A stretch of DNA of 53,597 nucleotides, from contig DBYI01000118.1 of the NCBI GenBank assembly GCA_002310115.1, positions 19,041 through 72,637 of the forward strand, written 5' to 3'. The first letter of the stretch is position 1, and each line of letters begins with the position of its first letter. Shown one piece after another: positions 45,301 to 52,592 of the stretch. The stretch is from Ruminococcus flavefaciens. Its GTDB lineage: Bacteria > Bacillota > Clostridia > Oscillospirales > Ruminococcaceae. Both the position numbers and the translations under genes were made by a program. The notes beneath the pieces are model-generated. The model did no database searches, had not been told where the DNA came from, and was given only the letters and a program-made list of their open reading frames with translations.

Positions 45301-45783
45301 ATCAAAATGGCCAGCTAAACTTTCAGCTATCTGATTGTAGATTTCCCTCTCTTGCTCAAACTTTTCAGCCTTTTGACGATCTCTTACTTCCTTGTCAACA
45401 TTCTTTACTCCGAGAATAAAATAGTCGTCAGAAACACCGACTCCTCTTATCAAGCTAAGTGCATGATAAACAGGTTTGCCATCAATCATAAGTCGATATT
45501 CTATTCGTCGCTTATCGCCCTTGCGAACAAGAGAAAGGAGGTGTTCCTTTTGAATATCCTGCATAAATATATGCTTATCATCCTCATAAATAACCTTATC
45601 TGCGTCTCTCTTAAGATTTTTGAAGAAATCTTTACCGCCCTGCTCTATATGAAGAGACTGAAACTCGGCGTCTGCCGAATACCACTGATACTCATTTGTT
45701 TTGGCATCAATATAGTAAACGCTTGTATATTCTACTAGCAACGCTTCTGCAATTTTTAAGAAAACAGGATCATTATATAACAT
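42340..45783 (-). CDS. Multi-PAS GGDEF/EAL protein (cyclic di-GMP turnover)
   Basis: The ATG at 45783 (MLYNDP) follows CGGAGGTG closely; an in-frame start 26 codons upstream has none. The 1147-residue soluble protein has three repeated PAS-like modules (about 5-410, each with YYIDAKTNEY, YYVDIDTNEY or FYVNSETGEY). A GGDEF domain with intact RIGGDEFAAV follows (about 430-590), then a fourth PAS (about 605-735) and a second GGDEF with the site lost (RLDGTKFAIL, about 745-890). The EAL domain (about 905-1147) has EALIRW, NVNLSYSQ, EITER and DDFGTGFSS. Both synthesis and breakdown of cyclic di-GMP are possible. The triple PAS repeat suggests internal duplication. Confidence 0.9.
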   Translation of the reverse strand: MLYNDPVFLKIAEALLVEYTSVYYIDAKTNEYQWYSADAEFQSLHIEQGGKDFFKNLKRDADKVIYEDDKHIFMQDIQKEHLLSLVRKGDKRRIEYRLMIDGKPVYHALSLIRGVGVSDDYFILGVKNVDKEVRDRQKAEKFEQEREIYNQIAESLAGHFDTLYYVDIDTNEYFEYSSTDTYKNLNIPTKGNDFFSESLKNMKIYVHPDDQERVIPLFNKRVIQRNLINSRMFSVTYRLVIFGSVMHCRCIQIWANDKKHILVGIENINDEVRASALLEEAKRQSITYGQIVNSLALRYDVIFYVNSETGEYSRYSSGVITIDHSLTFNGKNFFADAHEVINTQVHAEDRDRMLSILDKDYIITTLGNTDQYSEDYRNLADDRIEHIRLTVMRSNDNVHFIVGIENIDEEVKKEQEQIEALKRANELARRDVLTGIRNFTAFHELEDSIQNSIDRGLGHSPFAIVICDINDLKHVNDTNGHDAGDEYIRSSCRMICSIFAHSPVFRIGGDEFAAVLAGNDYDKRMSLVGMLRRKTRENYKQNKGPAVAVGIGIYDRMKDKKVSDVFKRADENMYEDKLNLKSGKVVIDRKMQEEMFSKIPADRKRILDNMFEMNFITSEGVYIYLCDMKYDYSRWSKSIVDSYGLPSEYMYGAGAIWEEHIHEEDKEAYRRGIANIFAGNLSDHNMQYRARRINGEYNLCTCRGIVIKDENGELDYFVGTIRDHGVQCNIDSLTGLENQYGLFEEIQTNIIKNKEIRICIVGIAKFSEINELYGYHFGNLVLQKFGRFLFEHVENLGRVYRLDGTKFAILYSSLSVEEVTNRYADLRSYYREGILIDDKNIILELNASLIEIDNFNIDSQTVMTCLTFAYNESKTKKHGDLVVFNNDVGNGNKEKVEKFNTIRASITKGFDGFYLMYQPVVDAQTEKLIGAEALIRWKSQEYGVVPPDMFIPLLEQDPNFPSLGEWIINTAIREAGEIIKSNPDFVINVNLSYSQIEKTDFVDMVMCILNKAEYPPEHLCLEITERCRLLDLDLLKNTVCSLKSRGIKVALDDFGTGFSSVGIVKYLPFDIIKIDRSLVRNIENDIKERELIKNFVMIANTCGSSVCVEGIENLAMGEILRQYNVDCFQGYYYSKPLIYDDFIKWMK

Positions 45784-45789
45784 AAAACA

Positions 45790-46150
45790 CCTCCGGAAGA
45801 AAAGGCAAATATTTTTGTATTTATTATCTATTATTATATACCATTTTAACGTAGAAATCAATAATATTGCTACATTTTTAATAGTTTATAAACAAATCAC
45901 ACCCATTTTCCGGTAACACATTTAATGTTACTTCTTGATATAATAATTTTACTTGCTAAATATACAAGTATATCTGTAATTTGAGGAATTATAGTCTTTC
46001 TATTTTTTTACAACATACGACATTGACATAAATTCATTACTTTTAAAAAATATTTTTTAGCCATTGTCTACGAATTGTTCATAAAAAATTTACGAATTCA
46101 TCCGCACATTTCACTCTTCTTATACGTTAAATTAGAAAAACATAAAATAA
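45790..46150. other. Divergent intergenic region, no gene seen
   Basis: About 450 AT-rich bases separate the GGDEF/EAL start from the dockerin gene at 46239. I find only the promoter at 46160-46188. Confidence 0.4.
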
Positions 46151-46159
46151 GATAATCTT

Positions 46160-46188
46160 TTGCATTCAAACAGATATCATTATATAAT
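46160..46188 (+). promoter_or_regulatory. Promoter of the dockerin gene at 46239
   Basis: TTGCAT (46160-46165) and TATAAT (46183-46188) are 17 bases apart. The same -35 and -10 hexamers precede the dockerin gene at 3215-5767. Confidence 0.55.
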
Positions 46189-46238
46189 GGAATAAAGCAT
46201 ATCTATGCTAATAATCTAAAGTATGGTAGGTGAATATT

Positions 46239-48914
46239 ATGAATATCAAGAAAATTATTGCAGTAATTGCCTCTTTTGCAACGGCAATCACAACTATTTC
46301 AGTAAAAAAGCTTTCTCCTTTCGCATTATCTAAAGTATATGCTGCCGATCATGCAATGGGGGCTGCTCTTCCAGACTGGATCCCTGATAGCTTTGAAAGT
46401 GCTATTGCATTCAGAAATACCTATGGCGCTACTTTGGTAAAGGACGGCCTTATATGTGTTGTGTTCAAGGAAAGTATAACTAAAACATCAGATGATAATC
46501 ATAAGGAAGCTTCACGTTATGATATCAGAACTACAGAAGGTATTATGAACGAACTCAAACGCGAAACTTACTACTCAGGAAGCTCGGAGGCAGGCAATTG
46601 CTATGAAGTAGTTGTCTACTATGCTCCTGAGAAACAGGGCGAGTTTGCGGTTGCACTTACCGACAAGTGGATACAGATTTGTATAATTCCTGAAGACGGA
46701 TATGATCCTGTTATGGAAAATAATATCCTTGCTCAAAAGGCAGGGATTGATCTTGGAGGCGTTAACGCTTCTGCTTTCTATTCCTTCGCAGTAGACAAGG
46801 ATATGGAAATCACCGAAACAGATATCTACGGCTGGCTTCCCGACTGCTCTGCCGAATACGAATCCTATAAGGATGAGAAAGGAGCTATATCAGTAAACGA
46901 CGATCTCGTTCTGTTCTGTATAGATAAAGCCATCGGTACAGCATATAGCTGGACCTCAACTGTCGACGATAATATGTTCAGAGAGCTGTTCCGGTCGTCT
47001 TGTTCAATTGAGACAGCAACGCTCCTTGACGGAGGCATACAACGCTTTGTTGCGGTCTATAGGGCTCTAAACAGCGGAAAAGGTATCATCAGATGGGCAC
47101 TTGGAGAGTACGTTGATGACGGAATACCTCCTGTTGCGAAAACACTGACTGCTGAATGCACCGTATCTGAGGATATTCATAATATTGCTCTTGACGATTC
47201 ATATATTGATGACGCTTATTTCTCATTTACAGGCTACAGTCTTTATTCTGGAGACCTTAAAGCTTCTTCGACCGAAATATATGAAAAGTATAACGGTACT
47301 GAGTCAGCTGTTATAAGATCAAAGACAGATCTTTCGGAATTTCTTTCGGAATATCTTGAAAAAAAAGCGCTTAATAATTTTGTATCGCAGTATTCAGATC
47401 TTTTCTTTGATAATTATGTTCTGTTGCTTGGCACCTACCTTGATCCATATCATGGACGTGTTTTCAAGCACGGTTTTAAAGATGCAGCATTCAAGGATGG
47501 CAAGCTTGTAATAGATCATACCTCTGTGATAAGTGCAGTACGTATGAGAACGTCAAGCTTTGACATACTCAAGGTAGAAATACCTAAGGAGAAGTATGAC
47601 GGCTCAGATGTCGTATGGAATGACGAAGAAATTCTTGAGCAGGACTGCAAGCGTATTAGTGTCATCGATGCCGAAACGGGAACGCTTATAGAGATACCTA
47701 GGGATAATGTGGTTGATTTGTTTTCAGGCGCAATGAAATACTGTGAGGGCAGTAATCCTTATTATTATGGTAACCAAACTACAATCTCTAATTGGAATGA
47801 GTTGAAGCTCGACGCTGACTACCTGCCAGAGGGTTATGTACCATGTAGCGAAAATGCTGTGGAGATATCAGAATATCCTTATAATTCTGCTGATATCGTC
47901 TTTAAAGTAAAAAAAGCGAGTGATATCGGCAAATTAAGTACAATAGACAGGATAGTAGCATGGGAAAAGGGCGTAAAGCAAGAAAGTGTAATAAATGATC
48001 TGAACTCTGCGGTCATTTCTTCAAAGTCCGAGCTTTCCAAAGTTCTTACACGTTATCTCTCAGACGAACTCCAAAGGCAGTACCTTGAAAAGTATGCCGA
48101 CGATTTCTTCAAAGACAATGTGCTGTTCCTTGATTTCGTCATAGATTCCACTGGTGGAAAGGGCGTAAGTATAGAGGACACTATTTTATCTGACGGAAAG
48201 ATATCGGTATATTATATCAAGCCTTCTCCTGATTATGGAATATGCAATACGGATTACTTCTGTATCATGCAGGCAGTCGTCCCAAGGGAAGCATACCACG
48301 ATGAAACGGTAGAGTGGAAGTGCCTCGGTGACGTGAACGGCGATAAACAGTTCGGCATTGCCGATATGCTAACCTTGCAGAAATGGCTTAAGGGTGCGTC
48401 GGATGTAACAATCCCCGACTGGACAAAGGCAGACCTGTGCAGAGACGGAAGGTTAGACGCGTTCGATCTTTGTATTCTGAGAAAACAGCTTATAAGTACA
48501 GACGGAGGATATCTAACCTCACCTAATAATTATGATTACACCATGACTGTTGATGTACATTACGACGGGTGCGGATACGATGGAAAGGAACTTAAAAGTG
48601 AGGATTTCCAGTATGAATACAGCATTTTCAGAGGCGATATCTTTTGTGAAGAAACGGATGGAACATGGACTAAGGTACTTTCCGCTGATTTGGTCGACAC
48701 CCCTGTAATACTTGAGATAACAGACTTCACGGACGAGGGAATACAGGTGAAGCAGTGGCAGAATGGTGAAGCATCTCATAAGATTATTGCCCTTGGCGAG
48801 GAATTCAGTCTATTTACTATGAATGTAGTTAAAGATGGTAGGAATCATTCTTATAATGTATGTTTTTCAAGGAAATACAACAATCCAATACACACCATAG
48901 ATTATAATTACTGA
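46239..48914 (+). CDS. Secreted dockerin protein of unknown function with an internal duplication
   Basis: The ATG at 46239 is preferred over a GTG three codons upstream because TAGGTG lies at the right distance, giving 891 residues. After a signal peptide (about 1-35) there is no recognised enzyme domain. Two segments resemble each other: about 362-470 (SAVIRSKTDLSEFLSEYLE, FFDNYVLLLGTY, VEIPKEKYDGSDVVW) and about 595-700 (SAVISSKSELSKVLTRYLS, FFKDNVLFLDFV, AVVPREAYHDETVEW). A dockerin follows immediately (about 703-755, GDVNGDKQFGIADMLTLQ, DLCRDGRLDAFDLCIL), then a 130-residue beta-rich tail. The dockerin makes it a cellulosome component; what the repeats do is unknown. Confidence 0.85.
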   Translation: MNIKKIIAVIASFATAITTISVKKLSPFALSKVYAADHAMGAALPDWIPDSFESAIAFRNTYGATLVKDGLICVVFKESITKTSDDNHKEASRYDIRTTEGIMNELKRETYYSGSSEAGNCYEVVVYYAPEKQGEFAVALTDKWIQICIIPEDGYDPVMENNILAQKAGIDLGGVNASAFYSFAVDKDMEITETDIYGWLPDCSAEYESYKDEKGAISVNDDLVLFCIDKAIGTAYSWTSTVDDNMFRELFRSSCSIETATLLDGGIQRFVAVYRALNSGKGIIRWALGEYVDDGIPPVAKTLTAECTVSEDIHNIALDDSYIDDAYFSFTGYSLYSGDLKASSTEIYEKYNGTESAVIRSKTDLSEFLSEYLEKKALNNFVSQYSDLFFDNYVLLLGTYLDPYHGRVFKHGFKDAAFKDGKLVIDHTSVISAVRMRTSSFDILKVEIPKEKYDGSDVVWNDEEILEQDCKRISVIDAETGTLIEIPRDNVVDLFSGAMKYCEGSNPYYYGNQTTISNWNELKLDADYLPEGYVPCSENAVEISEYPYNSADIVFKVKKASDIGKLSTIDRIVAWEKGVKQESVINDLNSAVISSKSELSKVLTRYLSDELQRQYLEKYADDFFKDNVLFLDFVIDSTGGKGVSIEDTILSDGKISVYYIKPSPDYGICNTDYFCIMQAVVPREAYHDETVEWKCLGDVNGDKQFGIADMLTLQKWLKGASDVTIPDWTKADLCRDGRLDAFDLCILRKQLISTDGGYLTSPNNYDYTMTVDVHYDGCGYDGKELKSEDFQYEYSIFRGDIFCEETDGTWTKVLSADLVDTPVILEITDFTDEGIQVKQWQNGEASHKIIALGEEFSLFTMNVVKDGRNHSYNVCFSRKYNNPIHTIDYNY

Positions 48915-48958
48915 TACATCAAAATCATGTTTTGAATAGAAAACATAAGTATATATAC

Positions 48959-48995
48959 CACAAAAAGGCGGCTACAACAAAGCCGTCTTTTTGTG
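48959..48995 (+). terminator. Terminator of the dockerin gene at 46239
   Basis: CACAAAAAGGCGGCT (48959-48973) pairs with AGCCGTCTTTTTGTG (48981-48995) with one G-T pair. Confidence 0.85.
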
Positions 48996-48999
48996 TGTA

Positions 49000-49630
49000 G
49001 TATGAGAAGAATATACAATATGATAATTCCTTAGTTATACGAATTCACACTTTCTTTCACTATTTCTTCATTACAGCTTTTCTTGTTATAATCATAAATA
49101 GATATAATATCTTATCTTTTTAATGTATCTAAAAAATACTACGACTTTAAAACAGAGTTTTTGTATATATAGTTGTCTAGGTAGTTAATACAGCAAAAGC
49201 GGAAGAAAATGTATTATTTGATGGCTTCTTCTGTATAGTAGTATTAATATCAGCAATGTAGTTTCGGATAATTCTTCACCTTTCCAACCAATTCATATAG
49301 TTATAAGCAAAAATTTCATAATATCAGTCACTCAACTATATAGGAATACATAAAATATTTTTATCCAATACGTTGATTTTTATTATTTTAGAGCAGCTTT
49401 TGATATTATAATCTACATCTACATCTTGAAAAATCCTCTTTATTTTATTAAACTTAGCATTATTGTAATAACTGATATTTAATGCAATAGTTTTTTTGAT
49501 ATCATGTTGTTTACCTTAAAGTGTTTGTTTTGTGAAGAATATTCTAACAAAACTATCTTAATATTCACGCGGCTTTTATCTTTGCGAAAAAAGTAACACT
49601 AAAAATCCAATAAAAATCTACATTCATTGC
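49000..49630. other. Long AT-rich gap without a supported gene
   Basis: More than 600 bases with frequent stops in all frames and no strong hairpin or repeat. Confidence 0.4.
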
Positions 49631-49636
49631 ATATTT

Positions 49637-49654
49637 ATTTCACAGAGATGAAAT
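49637..49654. promoter_or_regulatory. Inverted repeat before the HtrA gene
   Basis: ATTTCA (49637-49642) and TGAAAT (49649-49654) flank CAGAGA, directly before a TATAAT-like run. It may be an operator or part of the promoter; it matches neither CIRCE nor the CtsR box. Confidence 0.25.
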
Positions 49655-49726
49655 ATAATATAATCACAGCAACTGGAAGGCTCCCAAAAAATAATACGAA
49701 AAAATCTGAAAGGAATAGTGAATATT

Positions 49727-51082
49727 ATGAGAGAAGAATACAAATACACTGTGAACGGCATGAACGAGAATAATGAGTCAAACAGAATGCGAGAACAATA
49801 TAACGAATATACAGTTTTTTCAACAGACAGCAATGTATCTAAAAAAATAAAAAGACGCACATGGGCTAAAATTGCAGCATCAATTATGGCTATGGCTATA
49901 GTTTCAGGAGGTTCAATCGGTATCTATCATTATGCATTTGGACCTTACAACAATCAGCCAACAGTAATTGTTGAAGAAACAGCTGATGATTCAAATGATG
50001 AAATTTCTGAATCTGCTGTTCCAGCCAAAAACGTAAGCTATATCACTACAGTAGAAACAAACAACGGCGAACTTACCACAGAGGAAGTAGCTGAAAAAGT
50101 TCTCCCTTCGGTTGTAGGTATAGAATCTACATTTACAATGACTTCCCAGAACGGTGGCATCAGTTATTTTAACTTTGGCGGTTTCGGTCAGAATCAGCAA
50201 CCTCAAACATCTACAGCAACTGCTACTGGTACAGGTGTAATTATAACAACAAACGGCTATATTGTAACCAATGCTCATGTTATCTATGATACAGAGTATA
50301 ACGCAGGTCTAGCAAGTAGTATTTCAGTTATTGTTAACGAAGAAGACCGATATGATGCAGAGGTAGTAGGATATGATACAGACTATGATCTAGCAGTGTT
50401 GAAAATTAACGCAAATGATCTTGTTTCTGCGGAATATGGTAACAGCAATGAGCTTAATCTCGGTCAGGATGTTATTGCGATTGGCAATCCTCTCGGTTTT
50501 GAACTTATGAACACAGTAACAGGTGGTATTATATCCGGCCTAAACCGACAGATTACAATAAACGAAAAGTCTATGACACTTATCCAAACAGATACTGCTA
50601 TTAACTCAGGTAACTCAGGCGGCCCCCTCATCAATAAGAAAGGCCAGGTAATAGGTATCAACTCCTCAAAAATGTCAGCTTCATATTCTGAGGCAAGTAT
50701 CGAAGGAATAGGTTTTGCTATACCTTCGAACGAAGTAGCAAGAATAGTTAAGGATATAATGGAATACGGCTATGTTACAGGAAAGCCTCAGCTTGGCATC
50801 AGCTGTCAAGATGTTACCGAGAATATCTCAAGAATGTATAATCTTCCTGTTGGAGTATACATTACCGCAGTAGCTGAAGGCAGTGCTGCTGAAAAAGCAG
50901 GTTTAAAGCCTGGCGATATCATTACTAAGATCAATGATGAAGAAGTTTCATCATATGATGAACTTACAATTAAGAAAAACGAGCATAAGGCTGGCGATTC
51001 TATCGAGCTTACCTATGTCAGAAACGGTGTTGAAGATAAGATTACAGTAACACTTGATGAGGCTGTAACCGCTCAGAACTAA
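49727..51082 (+). CDS. HtrA/DegP-like membrane-anchored serine protease with PDZ domain
   Basis: AAAGGA lies about 12 bases before the ATG at 49727; a GTG three codons upstream would be too close to it. The 451-residue protein has a cytoplasmic tail of about 45 residues, one membrane helix (about 47-68) and an extracytoplasmic trypsin-like domain (about 115-320). The triad is His184 (TNAHVI), Asp221 (DYDLAVLKI) and Ser297 (NSGNSGGPL). A PDZ domain (about 345-440) has GVYITAVAEGSAAEKAGLKP. Such proteases degrade misfolded exported proteins, fitting a cell that secretes many cellulosomal enzymes. The N-terminal tail is longer and more acidic than usual. Confidence 0.94.
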   Translation: MREEYKYTVNGMNENNESNRMREQYNEYTVFSTDSNVSKKIKRRTWAKIAASIMAMAIVSGGSIGIYHYAFGPYNNQPTVIVEETADDSNDEISESAVPAKNVSYITTVETNNGELTTEEVAEKVLPSVVGIESTFTMTSQNGGISYFNFGGFGQNQQPQTSTATATGTGVIITTNGYIVTNAHVIYDTEYNAGLASSISVIVNEEDRYDAEVVGYDTDYDLAVLKINANDLVSAEYGNSNELNLGQDVIAIGNPLGFELMNTVTGGIISGLNRQITINEKSMTLIQTDTAINSGNSGGPLINKKGQVIGINSSKMSASYSEASIEGIGFAIPSNEVARIVKDIMEYGYVTGKPQLGISCQDVTENISRMYNLPVGVYITAVAEGSAAEKAGLKPGDIITKINDEEVSSYDELTIKKNEHKAGDSIELTYVRNGVEDKITVTLDEAVTAQN

Positions 51083-51116
51083 GTTGCTTCATCCCTCTCA
51101 GTATATATATATATAT

Positions 51117-51145
51117 TACCGCAGCCTTATGCTGCGGTATTTTTC
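51117..51145 (+). terminator. Terminator of the HtrA gene
   Basis: TACCGCAGC (51117-51125) and GCTGCGGTA (51131-51139) with a five-base loop, followed by TTTTTC. Confidence 0.85.
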
Positions 51146-51297
51146 TTTTATGACATATTACTTCATGCTTAGCATAAAAACCACGTATAATATTATAACG
51201 AACTGATATTTTATTAGGCTAAAGTCTGTTATGTGGAATATCATCTAATTTCATCTATATTATCAAATAATTGATATAATATCTTTCATCTAAAGTA

Positions 51298-51340
51298 AGA
51301 AAGCTCCGAATATAATTATCAATAAAATTCGGAGCTTTCT
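51298..51340. terminator. Strong hairpin, probable terminator for the minus-strand decayed gene
   Basis: AGAAAGCTCCGAAT (51298-51311) and ATTCGGAGCTTTCT (51327-51340) form a 14-base perfect stem just beyond the end of the pseudogene at 51354. Confidence 0.65.
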
Positions 51341-51353
51341 ATTATATTATTTT

Positions 51354-51955
51354 ACTTGACTGAAAAGAATTCTACTAAATTCATGTCTATATTCTTTTTC
51401 TTAAGAAAAACCTCTAATTTTGAATGATTTTCTGAGGAATCAAAATATTTTACTAAACAGTTTTGTTTTTTATTTCTTCCTCTTCGTTGGTAGGATCTAT
51501 GCTGGCGTTAATATTATTTTCAACTATATAGTAGTACATTAGTTTTCTTAAATTGTTGAGTTCTGAATCGTTGTCCGTATTTTATGCAATTGATTTTATC
51601 AGCGATGTATTGATGTTCTCTTTTGTTAAAAGCACTATAACGTGAAGTATAGCTTGTATCAACAGTATTTAATTTAATGAATACATACTTATTCTGTATA
51701 CAACTAGAAGCCTGTATTTCAATATTTTTAAGAATAGTAGTTATCATCACCGCATGATTAATATTACATTCTTCAAGGAATTCATTTATTTTTTCTATTT
51801 TTCATCGTTCTACCTGTAAGATTTTCACATTCTATATGGTCAGTAAGTCTTCAAATTGCGGTAAGATAGTTGAATGTTTCGTCGTTTTAACTGTACCTGT
51901 TGTTGATATAATAACATAATCGCTTGGGTTCCTTTTGTCAGATATTAAGATACAA
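51354..51955 (-). pseudogene. Decayed gene of unknown function
   Basis: Protein-like sequence continues along the minus strand but switches frame several times. In order it reads LISDKRNPSDYVIISTTGTV (to about 51840), EKINEFLEECNINHAVMITT with YVFIKLNTVDTSYTSRYSAF, NTDNDSELNNLRKLMYYYIV with NASIDPTNEEEEIKNK, and NCLVKYFDSSENHSKLEVFL ending EFFSVK near 51354. At least three frameshifts or stops interrupt it. I do not recognise the family. The longest single frame (51520-51750) is not a gene on its own. Confidence 0.5.
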
Positions 51956-51974
51956 TTTCTTTATTATTTTTATA

Positions 51975-52388
51975 CTAATCAACTGGTGTGAGCGGCGACC
52001 AGTCCAGTCCGTCATCGTGCATGACATTGCCATTATTAACGCCTGTGTTATTATCTAAGGAAGTTGTCATATTGGTTATGGCTTGCTTCGTTTCCCCTGT
52101 GATTGCCGCGGAATCATCGTCGATCATAAAATCAATATCATCTGCATTGGTAGTGAATTCTTGAAGTTCTCTTTTAGAAGAATTTTCCTCATTCTCGTTA
52201 GTATTCTTTTCCGAATCTGATATACCACTGGCTGGCGTATCATCTGTTTTTTCTGAAAAAGTTCTGGCCGCAGTAGTTGTTGTGGCCGTGTTTGTAGTGC
52301 CTTTTGTTGATGAGCTATCCTTGCCGACATTGCAACCGCACATAATCATACAGCCAATCAACACTGCCGCCATCATCATGTTTTTCAT
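51975..52388 (-). CDS. Small secreted lipoprotein, hypothetical
   Basis: The 137-residue protein starts with MKNMMMAAVLIGCMIMCGCN, a short signal peptide with a probable lipobox cysteine at 17 or 19. The rest is low-complexity Ser/Thr/Asp/Asn-rich sequence without recognised domain (TTNTATTTTAARTF, FMIDDDSAAITGETKQ). CAGGAGA precedes the ATG. It follows the 43-residue peptide gene by 58 bases and the repeat protein upstream, all on the minus strand, and may share their message. Function unknown. Confidence 0.65.
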   Translation of the reverse strand: MKNMMMAAVLIGCMIMCGCNVGKDSSSTKGTTNTATTTTAARTFSEKTDDTPASGISDSEKNTNENEENSSKRELQEFTTNADDIDFMIDDDSAAITGETKQAITNMTTSLDNNTGVNNGNVMHDDGLDWSPLTPVD

Positions 52389-52446
52389 AAAAATCTTCTC
52401 CTGTGAAAGAAACGGCGTAGTATCTTCGCCGCTTCTTAATTATTCT

Positions 52447-52578
52447 TTATGGAATCTGAATATCGCCGTTTCCACTGAAATCTCCGGCTTTTCCGCCGTC
52501 TGTCATTGATGTTGTGATAACATCCTCTGCTTCAAATTTGATAATCTCCATTTCCGGAATTGTGTAATTTTGTTTCAT
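52447..52578 (-). CDS. 43-residue peptide with DVITTS motif
   Basis: The frame starts at 52578, after GGAGG seven bases upstream, and encodes MKQNYTIPEMEIIKFEAEDV followed by ITTSMTDGGKAGDFSGNGDI and QIP. It begins 14 bases after the BspA-like gene ends, so the two are coupled. Short proteins with a PE-x-E-x-I-x-F-x-A-E-D-V-I-T-T-S core followed by a variable, Gly/Asp-rich tail are frequent but hardly annotated in gut Firmicutes. The conserved head and variable tail recall peptide precursors, although no modifying enzyme or peptidase transporter is visible here. No signal peptide of the usual kind is present. Function unknown. Confidence 0.7.
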   Translation of the reverse strand: MKQNYTIPEMEIIKFEAEDVITTSMTDGGKAGDFSGNGDIQIP

Positions 52579-52592
52579 GATAGAATCCTCCA

